Made by a program: the position numbers and the translations under genes. Shown piece after piece: positions 19,284 through 29,371 of a DNA stretch of 37,217 bases (position 1 is its first letter; the number at the start of each line of letters is the position of its first letter). Source of the DNA: Chara braunii (lineage: Eukaryota; Streptophyta; Charophyceae; Charales; Characeae); NCBI GenBank assembly GCA_003427395.1, contig BFEA01000191.1, forward strand, positions 1,423,838 through 1,461,054, given 5' to 3'. Under the pieces are notes generated by a model. The model was not told the DNA's origin and made no database searches. It saw nothing but the letters and a program-made list of their open reading frames with translations.

Positions 19284-21075
19284 AGCACTTGGCGAGCATC
19301 TAAAGAAACTAACCTATCGAAAATACGCCCCAAAGTGAGACCCCACAAGCATGCATGAACAAACATCTCTCACAAGCCCACATCCGTTTGACCCAAATAG
19401 TTCGTTAGGTCATTCAATTTTTTTTCCCTTAGTAGACCCCCTTGCCTATGGCATAGGATCAGACAACGCCCTAACTTAAGGGTATGCCCAACCTGCCTAG
19501 GTAAACAAGTAAAGTACGCACAACTGGACTGCCCTAACTTAAGGGTATGCCCAACACCACATCGACTCTAGTCATAAAACATATGACCCGACCGCCCTAA
19601 CTTAAGGGTACGTCTGGCTTCTGCTTAACTGACGACATAAAGCATAAACTAGACTGCCCTAACTTAAGGGTATGCCTAGTCAGCTCTACACAAAGTTACA
19701 TAGGGCATAGGATTAGGCTGCCCCAACTTAAGGGTGTGCCTAACATGCCTAAAACAAGTACGAGCGACGAATGGTCAGACCGCCCTAACTTAAGGGTACG
19801 TCCAACCTACATAACATCAACGACAAGAGCATAGCACTAGGCCGCCCTAACTTAAGGGTACGCCTAGCTAGCTTAAACAGGTTTAGGTACATAAGACAAT
19901 ATGACCAGGCCGCCCTAACTTAAGGGTACGCCCGATCTGCCTGAACAATCACAAACGACGTATGGCTAAGCCGCCCTAACTTAAGGGTACGCTTAGCCTC
20001 TGTAACGACAATATAAGAGAACAACCATTGGTATACTTGCACAAACTTTTTATTTTCTTCTCTTATTAGGCAGACGATCAGACCTACCCAACTTAATAAA
20101 AGAAAATTTATACTAACTCTCTGCTCCTTTATATTATCACAAGCATAAGACTGAACCGCCCTAACTTAAGGGTACGCTCAGCCTGCCCGGGTTACCTTCA
20201 TTATATTCTTCACTTGCTTCTCTTCTCTTCTGTTCTACCTGACTTACTGACTGGCTTTCCCAACTTAGGGTGCCCGGTCTGCCAGATGGTATAGATTCGT
20301 ATAATATATATCAAAATTTTATACTTTGGTTAACCTTTTTTGTTCATGGCTTATGACTGAGCTGCCCTAACTTAAGGGTATGCTCAGCCTTATGCCTTTG
20401 TTCCCCTCAGAAGAAAACACACACGGAACTGGGTCTACGCAACTTAAAATATCCCCAACTCTGCTCTCAGTAACCCAAAAGAAACATTAGGATTCTGAGC
20501 CTTCCCAACTTAGGGTGCCCCTCCTCCTATTCAGAAACCCCCAAAAGAAACATTGACTGGTCCGTCCAACTTAGGATAGGCCCAGTCCTAGAAAATTCAT
20601 TCAGACAGCCCAACAAACATAAGTAAAACACAGCATTGAGCCCACATCAACTTAGAGCAGCTCAGCCTTGGGTTGACCCAATCAAACGCATGCAAAACAC
20701 TTTTTTCCCACCTTCCCCCAATTCAGTTTGCCTGGATTCGCTCGCAGTTTATCTGAACTCTCATATAAACTTGTTCGTTTAGTTTTTCACAAAACATGTC
20801 CTGACATACATAGCAAAACAAAAAGTAATATCCTTCCATAGTTATATTCAGATACCCAAGGGATAACAGTTAGGGGAAGGGATCACACGTGTCAGACGAA
20901 ATTTTACCTGAAGTTCCCTGCCTCCAGAACCCCGCCTGGGTTCCGGCAGAGCTCCCGCAATCGGTGGGTGGACCTCCCACAAGGTCTTGCTGCGGACCTA
21001 CGGGTTGCAATCCCGCCTGCCGCCTTCCTCTCGTAACCTCGGACTAGACTTAGAGTAAGAAGGGTTGAAGGAGAT
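19284..21075. repeat. Hairpin-array unit 1
   Basis: This is homologous at both ends to unit 2 (26469-27835). The left end has AGCACTTGGCGAGCATCTAA (19284 on), matching AGCACGTGGCGAGCGTCTAA (26469 on). The right end (20888-21075) aligns at roughly 80-85 per cent, including a 42-bp stretch identical in both (20997-21038 and 27768-27809). Between the ends sits array 1. No transposase or pol is inside. It may be an LTR or intron-like module of a repeat family. Confidence 0.75.
19461..20665 (+). repeat. Array 1: ~17 hairpins with core CCCTAACTTAAGGG
   Basis: Eleven copies have a well-kept core, at 19469, 19532, 19595, 19657, 19721, 19783, 19845, 19913, 19974, 20159 and 20365. Degenerate copies lie near 20088, 20259, 20437, 20504, 20565 and 20645. 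The first nine are 61-68 bp apart. The core itself folds (CCCT/AGGG, loop AACTTA). Outside it are arms that differ from copy to copy yet remain complementary, for example GGCTAAG/CTTAGCC (copy at 19974), TTAGGC/GCCTAA (19721), CTGAG/CTCAG (20365), CTAGGC/GCCTAG (19845), and GACTGG/CCAGTC around a decayed core (20565). The spacers show no similarity. Confidence 0.9.
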
Positions 21076-21113
21076 AAGTCAGACGCTCGAGATACAAGGG
21101 TGGGACAACTCAA
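20904..21113 (-). other. Conserved exon-like block of unit 1 (minus frame)
   Basis: A minus-strand frame gives GYERKAAGGIATRRSAARPC and RELCRNPGGVLEAGN, close to the frame at 27681-27962 (GYERKAAGGIATRRTAARLC, RELYRNLGEVVEAGN). Each ends next to a donor-like CAG|GT (20907/20908). A long stretch is identical including third codon positions, so the conservation need not reflect protein. No known domain. Confidence 0.3.
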
Positions 21114-22950
21114 CTCACAATGAGAGGGCCTTGAAATCTGGATGCGTCTGAGGGCCCCGCAATGATGGCCAAGGGAACGAACAGATCACAGTCTAGATGC
21201 CAAACAACAAACTTCAGTAGCCTCCGAGTTGCAGCAGTAGCCCCTCCTTTGCAGCATCTGATCACACTCTAAGCTACCCCGCCTCAGCAAGTGGTTACCC
21301 TGTAGTCCCGCAGTCTAAAAACCCGTGTTCGCCCCTGTGCTTTACTCAATATGCAATCACAAACACAACAACCCACTAACCTGTGTGCTTAGCAACCTTG
21401 CGTATCAACCGGATTCCGAGGCAGCGCACAGCACCACACATAGGTGTCACGACGCCGCGTGCACCAATACACAGCAGCGTGCATCCGACTGATGTGCACA
21501 GTACAAGGCACAACAGTGTACAACAGACACGGTGCTGCCCAGTGGAAATCTCGCAGTATGCTTCAGCAATATGTCCCTGTGCATCTTCTGCCTGCTCTTT
21601 TGAGTCCGCGACCCTGCGCAACTAGTGCACAGCCAGGACACAGCAATGTACAGATCGTGCGCTTTGGTAGCCTGTTTCAGCAGCAGCAACCTATTCACCG
21701 TGGCAGCAGCCCGCTGAAACACAGTAGTAGTAACTCAACCACCGTAACAGTCGTCCGCAGTGGCAACAGTCCGGCTGAAGAAACTGTACCCTCCAAAAAT
21801 CATAACCAGCCGTAAATAACATGGACTACATGATAGCCACTGCTGTCCCCCCCTACTAGCTCCACAACTTGCGGCGGAACAGAGCAAAGGCAGTGATGCA
21901 CAGCGAGACTCAGCGAATGCACCGAACCGCAGAATTTAGTAATGCCGAGTCAACAGGGCCATAACAGTATCAGCCTGACGACACCGTACCTTGAGGAACA
22001 GCAACGTTGTTACCAACAAGTAACAGTGCTGCTATCTTGTTGTCAGTGCAATGATATAAGTTATACTAATCTTGTATTCTACCTTATTGAACTACGCCTA
22101 GGTACGTGCTTTGTTGTCCTGTCTCACTTCCACTTCTGTTCAACTGCTACCTAAAAGGGAGTTGAGAGCTTGCACTTCGCAACAGCAGATAGCCACTGCT
22201 GACTAGACAGATGATAGTCAAGCCGCCTCTAACGACAGTCAAGGACCTCCAAGTCAAGCAGTGGTGACAAAACCAACTCTTTCATTACCTTCAGACTGTC
22301 AAGCATCCTCTAGCTGCGAGCAGTCGTGCTCATCAGAACGGCAGCAAGTGACGGTGGAGCTCGACAACATCCGTAATGCAATCAGGGTTGTGTAACGACC
22401 ACCACCGTGTACCAGCAACCGGAGTTTGTACAGATGCAAACTCTTCAGGCCACTCGCAACCGATCAGGTACGTACTGTCTTCCACTTCAGCCTCTTTCCC
22501 CCATCCTAACGCACCTGACCAATCCCGCTTGTCAGGTCCAGACTGTTCCTCATGGGCACCGCGATTACAAGCAGAGCGACCACCTCAAGGGGGCACGAGG
22601 ATGTCAACGATCCGAAGAAGCCTTCTACCGCGCTGGCATCTTCAAGCCTCTCGTCCGACCTTCCTTGAATAGGCACATACGTCCGCCTTTGGACTTGCCC
22701 GACCTCTCCCTAACTCCTCGTGCTCCCTCTCCTCCTAGTTAACCTCGTCCGATCGCCCTCTCTCTCCTTCTCTTTTCCCTTCGCCCTCGTCAAATCACTA
22801 TCTTTCTTCTTCGTCTTCGTCCCGACTTTCTCCTTCCTCTTCACGCGCGCGTATGTCTGTAATGCTTGCACTTACCCGCTGGCTAGCACCTGCGTTCCCG
22901 CTCCTTCCTGAGCGCTTATGTCCCTGGACCGTAAGTTAAGTCTTCCAACA
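21114..22950 (+). other. Gln/Ser-rich coding-like remnant, unassigned
   Basis: Plus-strand frames at 21444-21815 (VQIVRFGSLFQQQQPIHRG, SSSNSTTVTVVRSG) and 22407-22742 (YQQPEFVQMQTLQATRNRSG) are rich in Gln, Ser and Thr and interrupted by stops. They resemble low-complexity Gag linkers in style only. A donor-like CAG|GTACGT follows at about 22468. No domain is recognised; this may be a decayed LTR-element gag or leader. Confidence 0.25.
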
Positions 22951-24458
22951 CCACGGCTGCTCTTACGACACTCCCATAAAAATAGCAAAGGAAAAGAGGA
23001 CGCAGGTGGCTATCACGAGGGGCGGCCCCGCCTCGTTCCTCCTCTCATCAAGGCGCAGTATGAGAATGAATCTTCCGAAAGAGCATAGGAAGATACGATG
23101 CGCCCTCAACCGTGTGCTCAACGAGGTCGGGCGAAGCTGCTTACCTCGATAAGAGGAGCGGTCTCGCTTCACCACCCGATTGCCCGCCCGGGCAAGAAAA
23201 AGGGACAGTACTAAACTGTGAATGAATCTCTCGCTAAAAAGCGGGAAGATACATTCAGTTTTCACTCTATGATTTGCTCCTACCATGCACCGCGCAGCCC
23301 TCACCACTCGTACTAGTTACTCCGCTGTTCAGATTGGATTTCTGACGCTGCCAATCAATCCAGAGTGGTCTAACTCCCCCGTTTAGTATCTTTGTTTGCC
23401 AAAAACGGCCGAGAAACGGCCGAGCAATTCTATTTGCACCCCTCTTTATCCCCTTTTCTTCCTTCGCGATTTCTCCCGCGCGCCTCCTTTCTCCATTACT
23501 CCTTTTTCTACTAACTTTACACCAAAACTAACTCCGGATTCGGGTTCGCCTACCCCAAAAATCCCCAACTAGCTACTTGAATCAGTTAGGAAACGACTGA
23601 GTCACGCCCTTCTTACCTTTGTCGAAGTTCGTTTCTACCATAGCCCGCGTCCAGGTTCACTTCCCATCTTGTCGTTTCCTCTAGCTCTTTGCTTTAACTC
23701 TAGTTTTCCATCCCCTAGTGTCTCTTCTCCCTCTCTCTTCACCCCTCCTAACTAACGTTCCTCCCTACCTTGTCTACGAACCTATCTACCCGTCCCGATG
23801 GTAGTGAATCTTCGGCCTGATATAGACCAAGTTCCTTAGTCTGTCATAATACGACCTCGTGGTCGACAGGAGGGACGAATAGCGCTCCTACTGGCAGCGC
23901 ACCAACGACATTCAAAGTCAGCACCGAGCGATGCGGAGTCCGCGAGGAGTATGGCGATTAGAACAATAGGTGATCATGACGGCAAGCACCACTACCGCAT
24001 CGGCCTTCGACGCGGCCTCACACAAGCTTCTCTCTTCAAGGAAACGAAAGGTAAGCCCTCTCGTCAATTTATGTTTGTCAACCTACGCACGGCCCATGCC
24101 AATCTTCTCTGTATCGTTCCAATTTTAACGGGTGTCCCGAAGGACTGCAACCAGGCAGTGGTGCCTCAACAGTTCGTGGGTGTATCCACTGAACTAGGCC
24201 CTTGGTCATGGCCGGTCCCGAGACCGGTATCGGCCTTGTCCCAAATGAAAAAAAAAAAAAAAAAAAAAAAGTAATAAAAACTCAAATATAATAAATAAAA
24301 AAAGCGGACTGGGGAGGGGACCGTTGGTACTTGGTCCTCCCTCGCGGGCCCGTGGTCAGATCCTCCTGCAAAAACTAAAGGGGATAGCCCCACGTAACCC
24401 TCAACCCCTCAGTTTATCTCCAATGCGCGCTCCTCTGCTCCTCTCCTGCTCGGTGCTG

Positions 24459-24513
24459 GCCTCGATCCCAAGATCCGATGGCTGATAGTTCAGTGATGCA
24501 ACCAATAGGGCTA
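24459..24513 (-). other. tRNA-like pol III A and B boxes (possible SINE head)
   Basis: On the minus strand TAGCCCTATTGG (24513-24502) resembles an A box. GGATCGAGGCC (24469-24459), about 33 bases on, matches the B-box consensus GGTTCGANNCC with one mismatch. No cloverleaf folds convincingly, so a tRNA-derived SINE is more likely than a tRNA. Chance remains possible. Confidence 0.2.
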
Positions 24514-25370
24514 AGCCCAAGCCTGAATTGGCTGTGCGCTGCCCTGTATGTGAATAGTATGACCGGCCAGCTTGGGCCTGCAGGCGGTGCCCCAGGCCGT
24601 TTTCTAACCTACAGCCCGCGTCCAAGGGCCCGGAGGCGCACATTTGTTACTTTAGAGGGCACGGCCTTGCTTGGCTTGCCGTGCGTGCTGCCCCACTAGG
24701 CTATGGCTACAGTCGGGCTCCCTTATCCTACCGTACTCATCGAGGGATTGCTTGTTTTACTGCCTTTGGGCCAGAAAGACCCCAACTTCTACTCACTTCG
24801 CCCCCAACCCACACTGTCCTAGCTAAAGTCTGCCATGACATCTGCTGTCATTAGCACACAACCATACTTAATACTCGTGTAGCTTTACACTGTGCGTCCC
24901 CGAAATGTTGTCCTCCAGTAGGTCAAACAAACCCCGTCTCCTAGTCAACCTTGCCTGATCAACTTTACGCCACCCGTAACTTCGTCCGTGCGTGCGAGGC
25001 TGAAACTTTATCCAAGATTCTAACCTAGCACCTACTTACCCTACCGACGTCTCCTAGTTCTCATTGGTCAACTGTTCAGCCGGGCTAACGCGTGCCCACA
25101 AAGTGCACGCTCACACACCCTCTAACCAATTTAAAAGCTTGTATCACTCCCTATCTCTGAGAATCGGTTGTGGTCACACAAAAATGGGACACACCCCTAG
25201 ATATTGTCACCGAGCGTACTTCCTGTAAGCTACAAAAAGGCGTCCAAATACCCTTGTAAGGGTGTTCGAGCCGACAGCGTGAGACACTTAAAACATACGT
25301 ATTTACATATATATAAAGGGTTATTAATATAGGACGATCACTTCTCACAGTCACGGTGGGACTCATCTCA

Positions 25371-25373
<3 letters not shown>

Positions 25374-25401
<28 letters not shown>
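25374..25401. repeat. (AT)14 microsatellite
   Basis: 28 bases of perfect AT dinucleotide repeat. Confidence 0.97.
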
Positions 25402-25407
<6 letters not shown>

Positions 25408-25728
25408 TAGCGCAGGCAGTCAAATCCAAAGTCCGAATCACCAAACATACCTGCAATCACATCAAAGATTCAACCAAAAAGTCCATACACTACACGGGGT
25501 CAACTTCAACCATTCCCTGCACTCACACCCCTTGCTTTTAGCCATACAAGCCTCACTTTTTGTGCAACTCTCAAAATAAAATACTCAGTACTTTTCTTCA
25601 AATGGCCATTCAAATAAAGTTCGGGCGAAAACACAATAAAACCGTTCAAATCACAAGGCTAAAACCTTTAGGTTGAGCGGCAGGAGTGGATTGGAGTTGA
25701 ATCGTAAACCGACGAGGCGGCGACCGAC

Positions 25729-25747
25729 CTGTTATCAGTGATAACAG
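25729..25747. repeat. Perfect palindrome CTGTTATCA-G-TGATAACAG
   Basis: Nine-base arms around one base. From 25730 the sequence TGTTAT also resembles the inner edge of the E3 5' LTR (TGTTATGATCC at 34780), so this might mark the left end of a long LTR reaching to 28033. That is only a guess. Confidence 0.6.
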
Positions 25748-26011
25748 AAGATGATACTCGTAGGATCAAGCTGAATCTAGCCCAAATCTTGAATCAATCG
25801 TTCAAGAGGATTTGTAACACAAGACAGACCAATCCCCAAGCTAAAATCATAAGTGTATGGAGAATACAGCTCCATAACACATCCTCACCCAGGACCCTTC
25901 TACAAGCTAAGCCTAGACCTGCCTCTAAGCCAGTGCCCAACGCAAGGCAGACCTATGTCAGCATTTCCCCTATTCAGGGTGGATTGTCAGAATTGCCACC
26001 TGTCAAAATAT

Positions 26012-26393
26012 AATCTAACTTCTTTAAACAAAGAAAATTTCGGCACCGCTTCCCGTAGGAAAAATGTCTTTCCAAAATTTATATCAGCCTGAATATGAAG
26101 ACAAAAATAGTCTTCAATTTTCCAAAGTTCGATTTTGTCTAACTCCTTGAATTAACAAAAATTTTAGCAGCACTCCCTCTAGAAAAGGAGACTTCCCATA
26201 TTTCTACTAAGTCATATATAAAATTCACACAGGTTGAACTTTGAAAAGTCAAAATTTGTCTAACTCCTTAGTTTTGCAGAAGTTTTGTCAGTGCTTCTCG
26301 TAGAGAAAGTAGCTTACCAAAATTTATACAAAGCCAAGTATAGCAAAAGATCCCAGAAATTTATACAAAGCCAAGTATAGCAAAAGATCCCAG
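26012..26393. repeat. Degenerate ~125-bp repeats and a 37-bp exact duplication
   Basis: Blocks starting TCTAACTYCTT at about 26012, 26136 and 26260 share order and spacing but are heavily diverged. At the end an exact 37-bp unit is doubled (26320-26356 and 26357-26393), so recent slippage acted on old repeats. Confidence 0.7.
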
Positions 26394-26468
26394 AAAATGC
26401 AAAAATTGACCTAAGTAAAATAAAGTTAGCTCATAAAATGCAAAAATGGAACTAACTCCTATCGCTCT

Positions 26469-27835
26469 AGCACGTGGCGAGCGTCTAAAGCAACTACCTA
26501 TCAAACTGAAACTCAGACCAAGTAGTAATCTCACTTAGTCACATGCAAGACCAAACCACAAAGGTAAGTACTCTCACCAACCCAAGTCAATCTTGGCAAC
26601 CAATAGTTCATAGTCTTTCAATGATCTATCCCTTTATACCCAACTTACATAGGGCATCGAGTTAGGCCATTCGTCTTAGAAACAATGCCAACTCCTTGCC
26701 TTAGTTATACACGAACAGGTTGCACAACTACTTCTCTCTTCATTGGGCATATGACTAAGTCATTCGTCTTAGAAACAATGCTTAGTCGCCCTGATCTGTT
26801 TAATAACCAAGTCGTATATATCTTTCTGAGTTTAATGTTCAAAAGTGGGCGTAGGACTGAGCCATTCGACTTAGAAACAATGCTCAGCCGACCCAAGTTA
26901 ACTTCAGTTATAGCTCTTTAATTATACTCTCCCAATTTGTGATAAGGCTATAGTCAGACCATTCGTCTTAGAAACAATGTTTAGCTAGCCTTGTTCTTAT
27001 AAGCATATAGATATATAAATATAGAGAGTCTTATTCCCTTGTTCATGTTAAAATCATGTGGCCTCAGACTTAGACCATTCGTCTTAGAAACAATGTCCAG
27101 TCTTTGGCCTGAACCTCCCTCAGAATAAAACAACCAAAAGAGTTGAGCCATTCGTTTTAGAAACAATGCTCAACCCTCTTTTCTCAGCACTGAAAAAAAA
27201 CAGAGTACTCTGGGTGAAGACCCAGAGACTGTTTAGAAACCACCTAAAATAAACAGCAGCCAGACCATTCGTCTTAGAAACAATGTCTGACCCTTAAAGT
27301 TTTCACAGTTAATACCGCAAACGAAACAACAACCAGGCCATTCGTCTTAGAAACAATGTCTGGCTATGGAGAAAACAAGTCAAGAAACACAGCGGCCAGA
27401 CCATTCAGCTTAGAAACAATGCCTTGTCCTTGGTTGACGCGGTCAAACGCAGGCAGTCTGCCTTTCTCCACCTTCCCCTAGTTTCACCCCTTTTTCTGCT
27501 TTCAATCAAAATAAAACTGAAACTTACGCTTCACTGTCATACATTCCTTCAATTTAGTCCGATTATGTCATGAAAAAGGCAAAGTCATAGGGGCAATCTC
27601 ATGCATACATCAGTCAAACTAAAAGGAGATAGGCAAACAATGGTATAGTGGGGTCATACAGATAGAAAAGAATATACCTGTCAGTTCCCAGCCTCCACAA
27701 CCTCGCCTAGGTTCCGGTAGAGCTCCCGCAATCGGTGGGCAGACTCCCCACAGAGCCTTGCTGCGGTCCTACGGGTTGCAATCCCGCCTGCCGCCTTCCT
27801 CTCGTAACCACAGACTAGACTTAGACTGATAGGGG
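26469..27835. repeat. Hairpin-array unit 2
   Basis: Homologous to unit 1 at both ends but with a different hairpin core inside. Just after the array both units share GGTTGACNCNRTCAAACGCA (20674 and 27433) and a C/T-rich CCACCTTCCCC stretch. The right end leads, within about 50 bp, to sequence shared with the E3 LTR terminus (27885-28033). Confidence 0.75.
26661..27425 (+). repeat. Array 2: nine hairpins with core CATTCGTCTTAGAAACAATG
   Basis: Cores start at 26668, 26761, 26863, 26960, 27076, 27149, 27266, 27339 and 27402; spacing is 63-117 bp. The core ends pair (CATT/AATG). Outer arms vary between copies but stay complementary: GACTAAG/CTTAGTC (26761), ACTGAGC/GCTCAG (26863), GTTGAGC/GCTCAAC (27149), CAGAC/GTCTG (27266), CCAG/CTGG (27339). 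A further perfect hairpin without the core, CTCTGGGT-GAAG-ACCCAGAG, lies at 27208-27227. Confidence 0.9.
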
Positions 27836-27962
27836 AAGAAAGAGGAAGATTAAGACTCTCTGATCCCGAAGAGGTGCACTCAGACAGACAGACATGCAGA
27901 CCAGCAAGCATGCACACACATACAGGCATGCAGAACTTAGTGGCAAGTGGAAAACTCAGCAA
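27681..27962 (-). other. Conserved exon-like block of unit 2 (minus frame)
   Basis: The minus frame contains GYERKAAGGIATRRTAARLC and RELYRNLGEVVEAGN, as in unit 1, and abuts a donor-like CAG|GTATAT (27677/27678). Most upstream residues of the frame differ from unit 1. Whether it is translated is unknown. Confidence 0.3.
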
Positions 27963-28033
27963 GGCATTCCGTCCGTGAGCAAAACTCAGAAATCAGTTGT
28001 GTGTCTCAGTCTGTGTTTGGTCGAGTCATCACA
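27885..28033 (-). mobile_element. E3 3' LTR, outer (U3 start) segment
   Basis: 149 bp that align without gaps to 35891-36039 with 12 differences (about 92 per cent). On the minus strand it starts TGTGATGACTCGACC directly after the polypurine tract, as a 3' LTR should. Leftward of 27885 the similarity to the 5' LTR stops and hairpin unit 2 begins, so either this LTR is chimeric or unit 2 is part of a longer LTR. The left end is undetermined. Confidence 0.75.
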
Positions 28034-28047
28034 CTACCCCCCCCTTT
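28034..28047 (-). promoter_or_regulatory. Polypurine tract of E3
   Basis: On the minus strand AAAGGGGGGGGTAG immediately precedes the LTR start TGTGATG. This is the plus-strand DNA priming site of LTR elements. Confidence 0.8.
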
Positions 28048-28075
28048 AAGAGCGAGGTCCCTTCGAGCGAGTAAC

Positions 28076-28693
28076 TTAGTCTGAGTCCCCGACAAACGCA
28101 TTGTAAGCAAATAAGGCAAAGAGATTTCGAGAGTACTTTGTTGCAGTTAGCTTTGCAGAGATTTTGGAAACAGCATCAGAGGTGATTTGTCGTTCGTAGG
28201 CTTTGACAACGCGAGGACCGCTACGCAGCAGTTCGTTCTTGGAGATCCAGTAGAGATCGTCCAATGGGTGATACATAAAGTGAGCCTGGTACTGTCGGTT
28301 ACATCCCTTCCCTACGTGTTGTTTGATTCTGTCGATCTCATGACCGCCATCGATTGCACGAGGAATCATGTCTTCACGGTAATCGAAGGACTTAGCATCA
28401 CAATGGATATACAGTTTTGATGCATGAACGACAGTGTATGTGCGCAAATGAGGTGGCACAACAACTGTGTATGAGGGGCCAAATTCATCATTGCCAATCG
28501 CATCCAGAACTTCCCACGGACCATAGTAGAGTGGAAGAAGTTTGCGTGAGACGTCCTCTTCTTCTGAGAATTCAGACATCTTGACCCAGACATAACTTCC
28601 TACTTCGATATCCGAGGGTCGGCGCTTCTTGTTTGCATGGTGGATCATTGCGTGTTGTCGCTTGGTCATTGTTGCGATGGAAACTTTGAGCAA
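28076..28693 (-). pseudogene. E3 integrase C-terminal region
   Basis: 205 codons. It starts in the post-core helix (MIHHANKKRRPSDIEVGSYV), then has a GPY/F-like module (RKLLPLYYGPWEVLDAIG, SYTVVVP) and a chromodomain-like tail (QYQAHFMYHPLDDLYWISKN, PRVVKAYER) similar to that of E2. It is separated from the integrase core at 28775 by an unreadable stretch. Confidence 0.85.
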
Positions 28694-28774
28694 GCGATCG
28701 TACTTGGCCCTGAAGCCAGGCCTGTCGGGTGTTAAACCAGTTGGCTGTTCAGGGAACAGGTAGGAGACCGGGTT

Positions 28775-29365
28775 TCAAATCTGCCAACCGTAATGCATCC
28801 TGTTTGGTGTCATGCCGGTGGCAGAATGGATGGAGTTGTTGTACAACCCCTTGTCGGAATACAACTCTTCATCCCATGTCTCCTGATCCAGAATAATTAA
28901 AGCGCGGAGAAGCTGAAACACATTGTGGTTGATTTCCTCAGCCAAACCATTGGCTTCAGAATGTCGCCCAGATGTCATGCATAGTTTGAGGCCAGGGAGT
29001 TGGGACATGAAGTCCTTCCATTCGGTACTTTTGAAGCGCGGGTCCCGATCACTCACAAGAGTTTTCGAGGTTCCGAACTGCAGAATGTACTTCTGTTTGA
29101 ACTCACGGATCACCAATTCAGTTGGGGCATGAGATGACAAAGGAATCAGATTCAAAAATTTAGAAAAGCGATAAACAATCACCATGACTTGCGAATAGCC
29201 ATTCTTGCTTCCCTTTCCCATGTCAGTGAAGTCGACGGAGCTAGACTCCCCGGGTCCATCGGGAATGGGAAGGGGTGTGAGTAGCCCTATGGGCTTTTGT
29301 CTACATGGTTTGATTCGTTGACAGACTTGGCATTCAGCCACAAACTTTTCAGTTGATCCCTTCAT
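28775..29365 (-). pseudogene. E3 integrase catalytic core
   Basis: 196 codons. Zinc-finger end CQVCQRIKP, then the triad: SSSVDFTDMG (Asp), LVSDRDPRFKS (Asp), ANGLAEEINH (Glu). The stop before the start frame breaks the link to the H2C2 start in the neighbouring frame. It resembles E2 integrase but is a distinct family. Confidence 0.9.
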
Positions 29366-29371
29366 ACCGGG

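Larger units (their letters stand above)
22951..25728. other. Long non-coding stretch
   Basis: No gene recognised over 2.8 kb. It holds two strong hairpins of similar make-up (23052-23104 and 23220-23256), a doubled AACGGCCGAG near 23405-23424, an A23 run at 24248-24270, a tRNA-like A/B-box pair on the minus strand (24459-24513), a GCGTGC/GCACGC hairpin near 25090-25110, and an (AT)14 microsatellite at 25374-25401. Confidence 0.5.

Noticed and set aside
19461-20665. Array 1 as a CRISPR array
   Set aside because: The genome context is eukaryotic, there are no cas genes, the repeat core is short, and the flanking bases covary instead of being identical. Spacers include AT-rich slippage-like sequence and spacing becomes irregular.
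20904-21113. A new small conserved protein (GYERKAAGGIATRR) as a gene
   Set aside because: The only support is two copies of one repeat. The conservation includes silent positions, so it gives no evidence for translation.
22720-22911. Hydrophobic small protein at 22720-22911
   Set aside because: The frame comes from a C/T-rich stretch that yields Leu/Phe/Ser in any case. There is no supporting context.
25738-26013. Open frame of 91 codons after the palindrome
   Set aside because: No domain, no homologous copy in the window, and a composition expected of AC-rich DNA.
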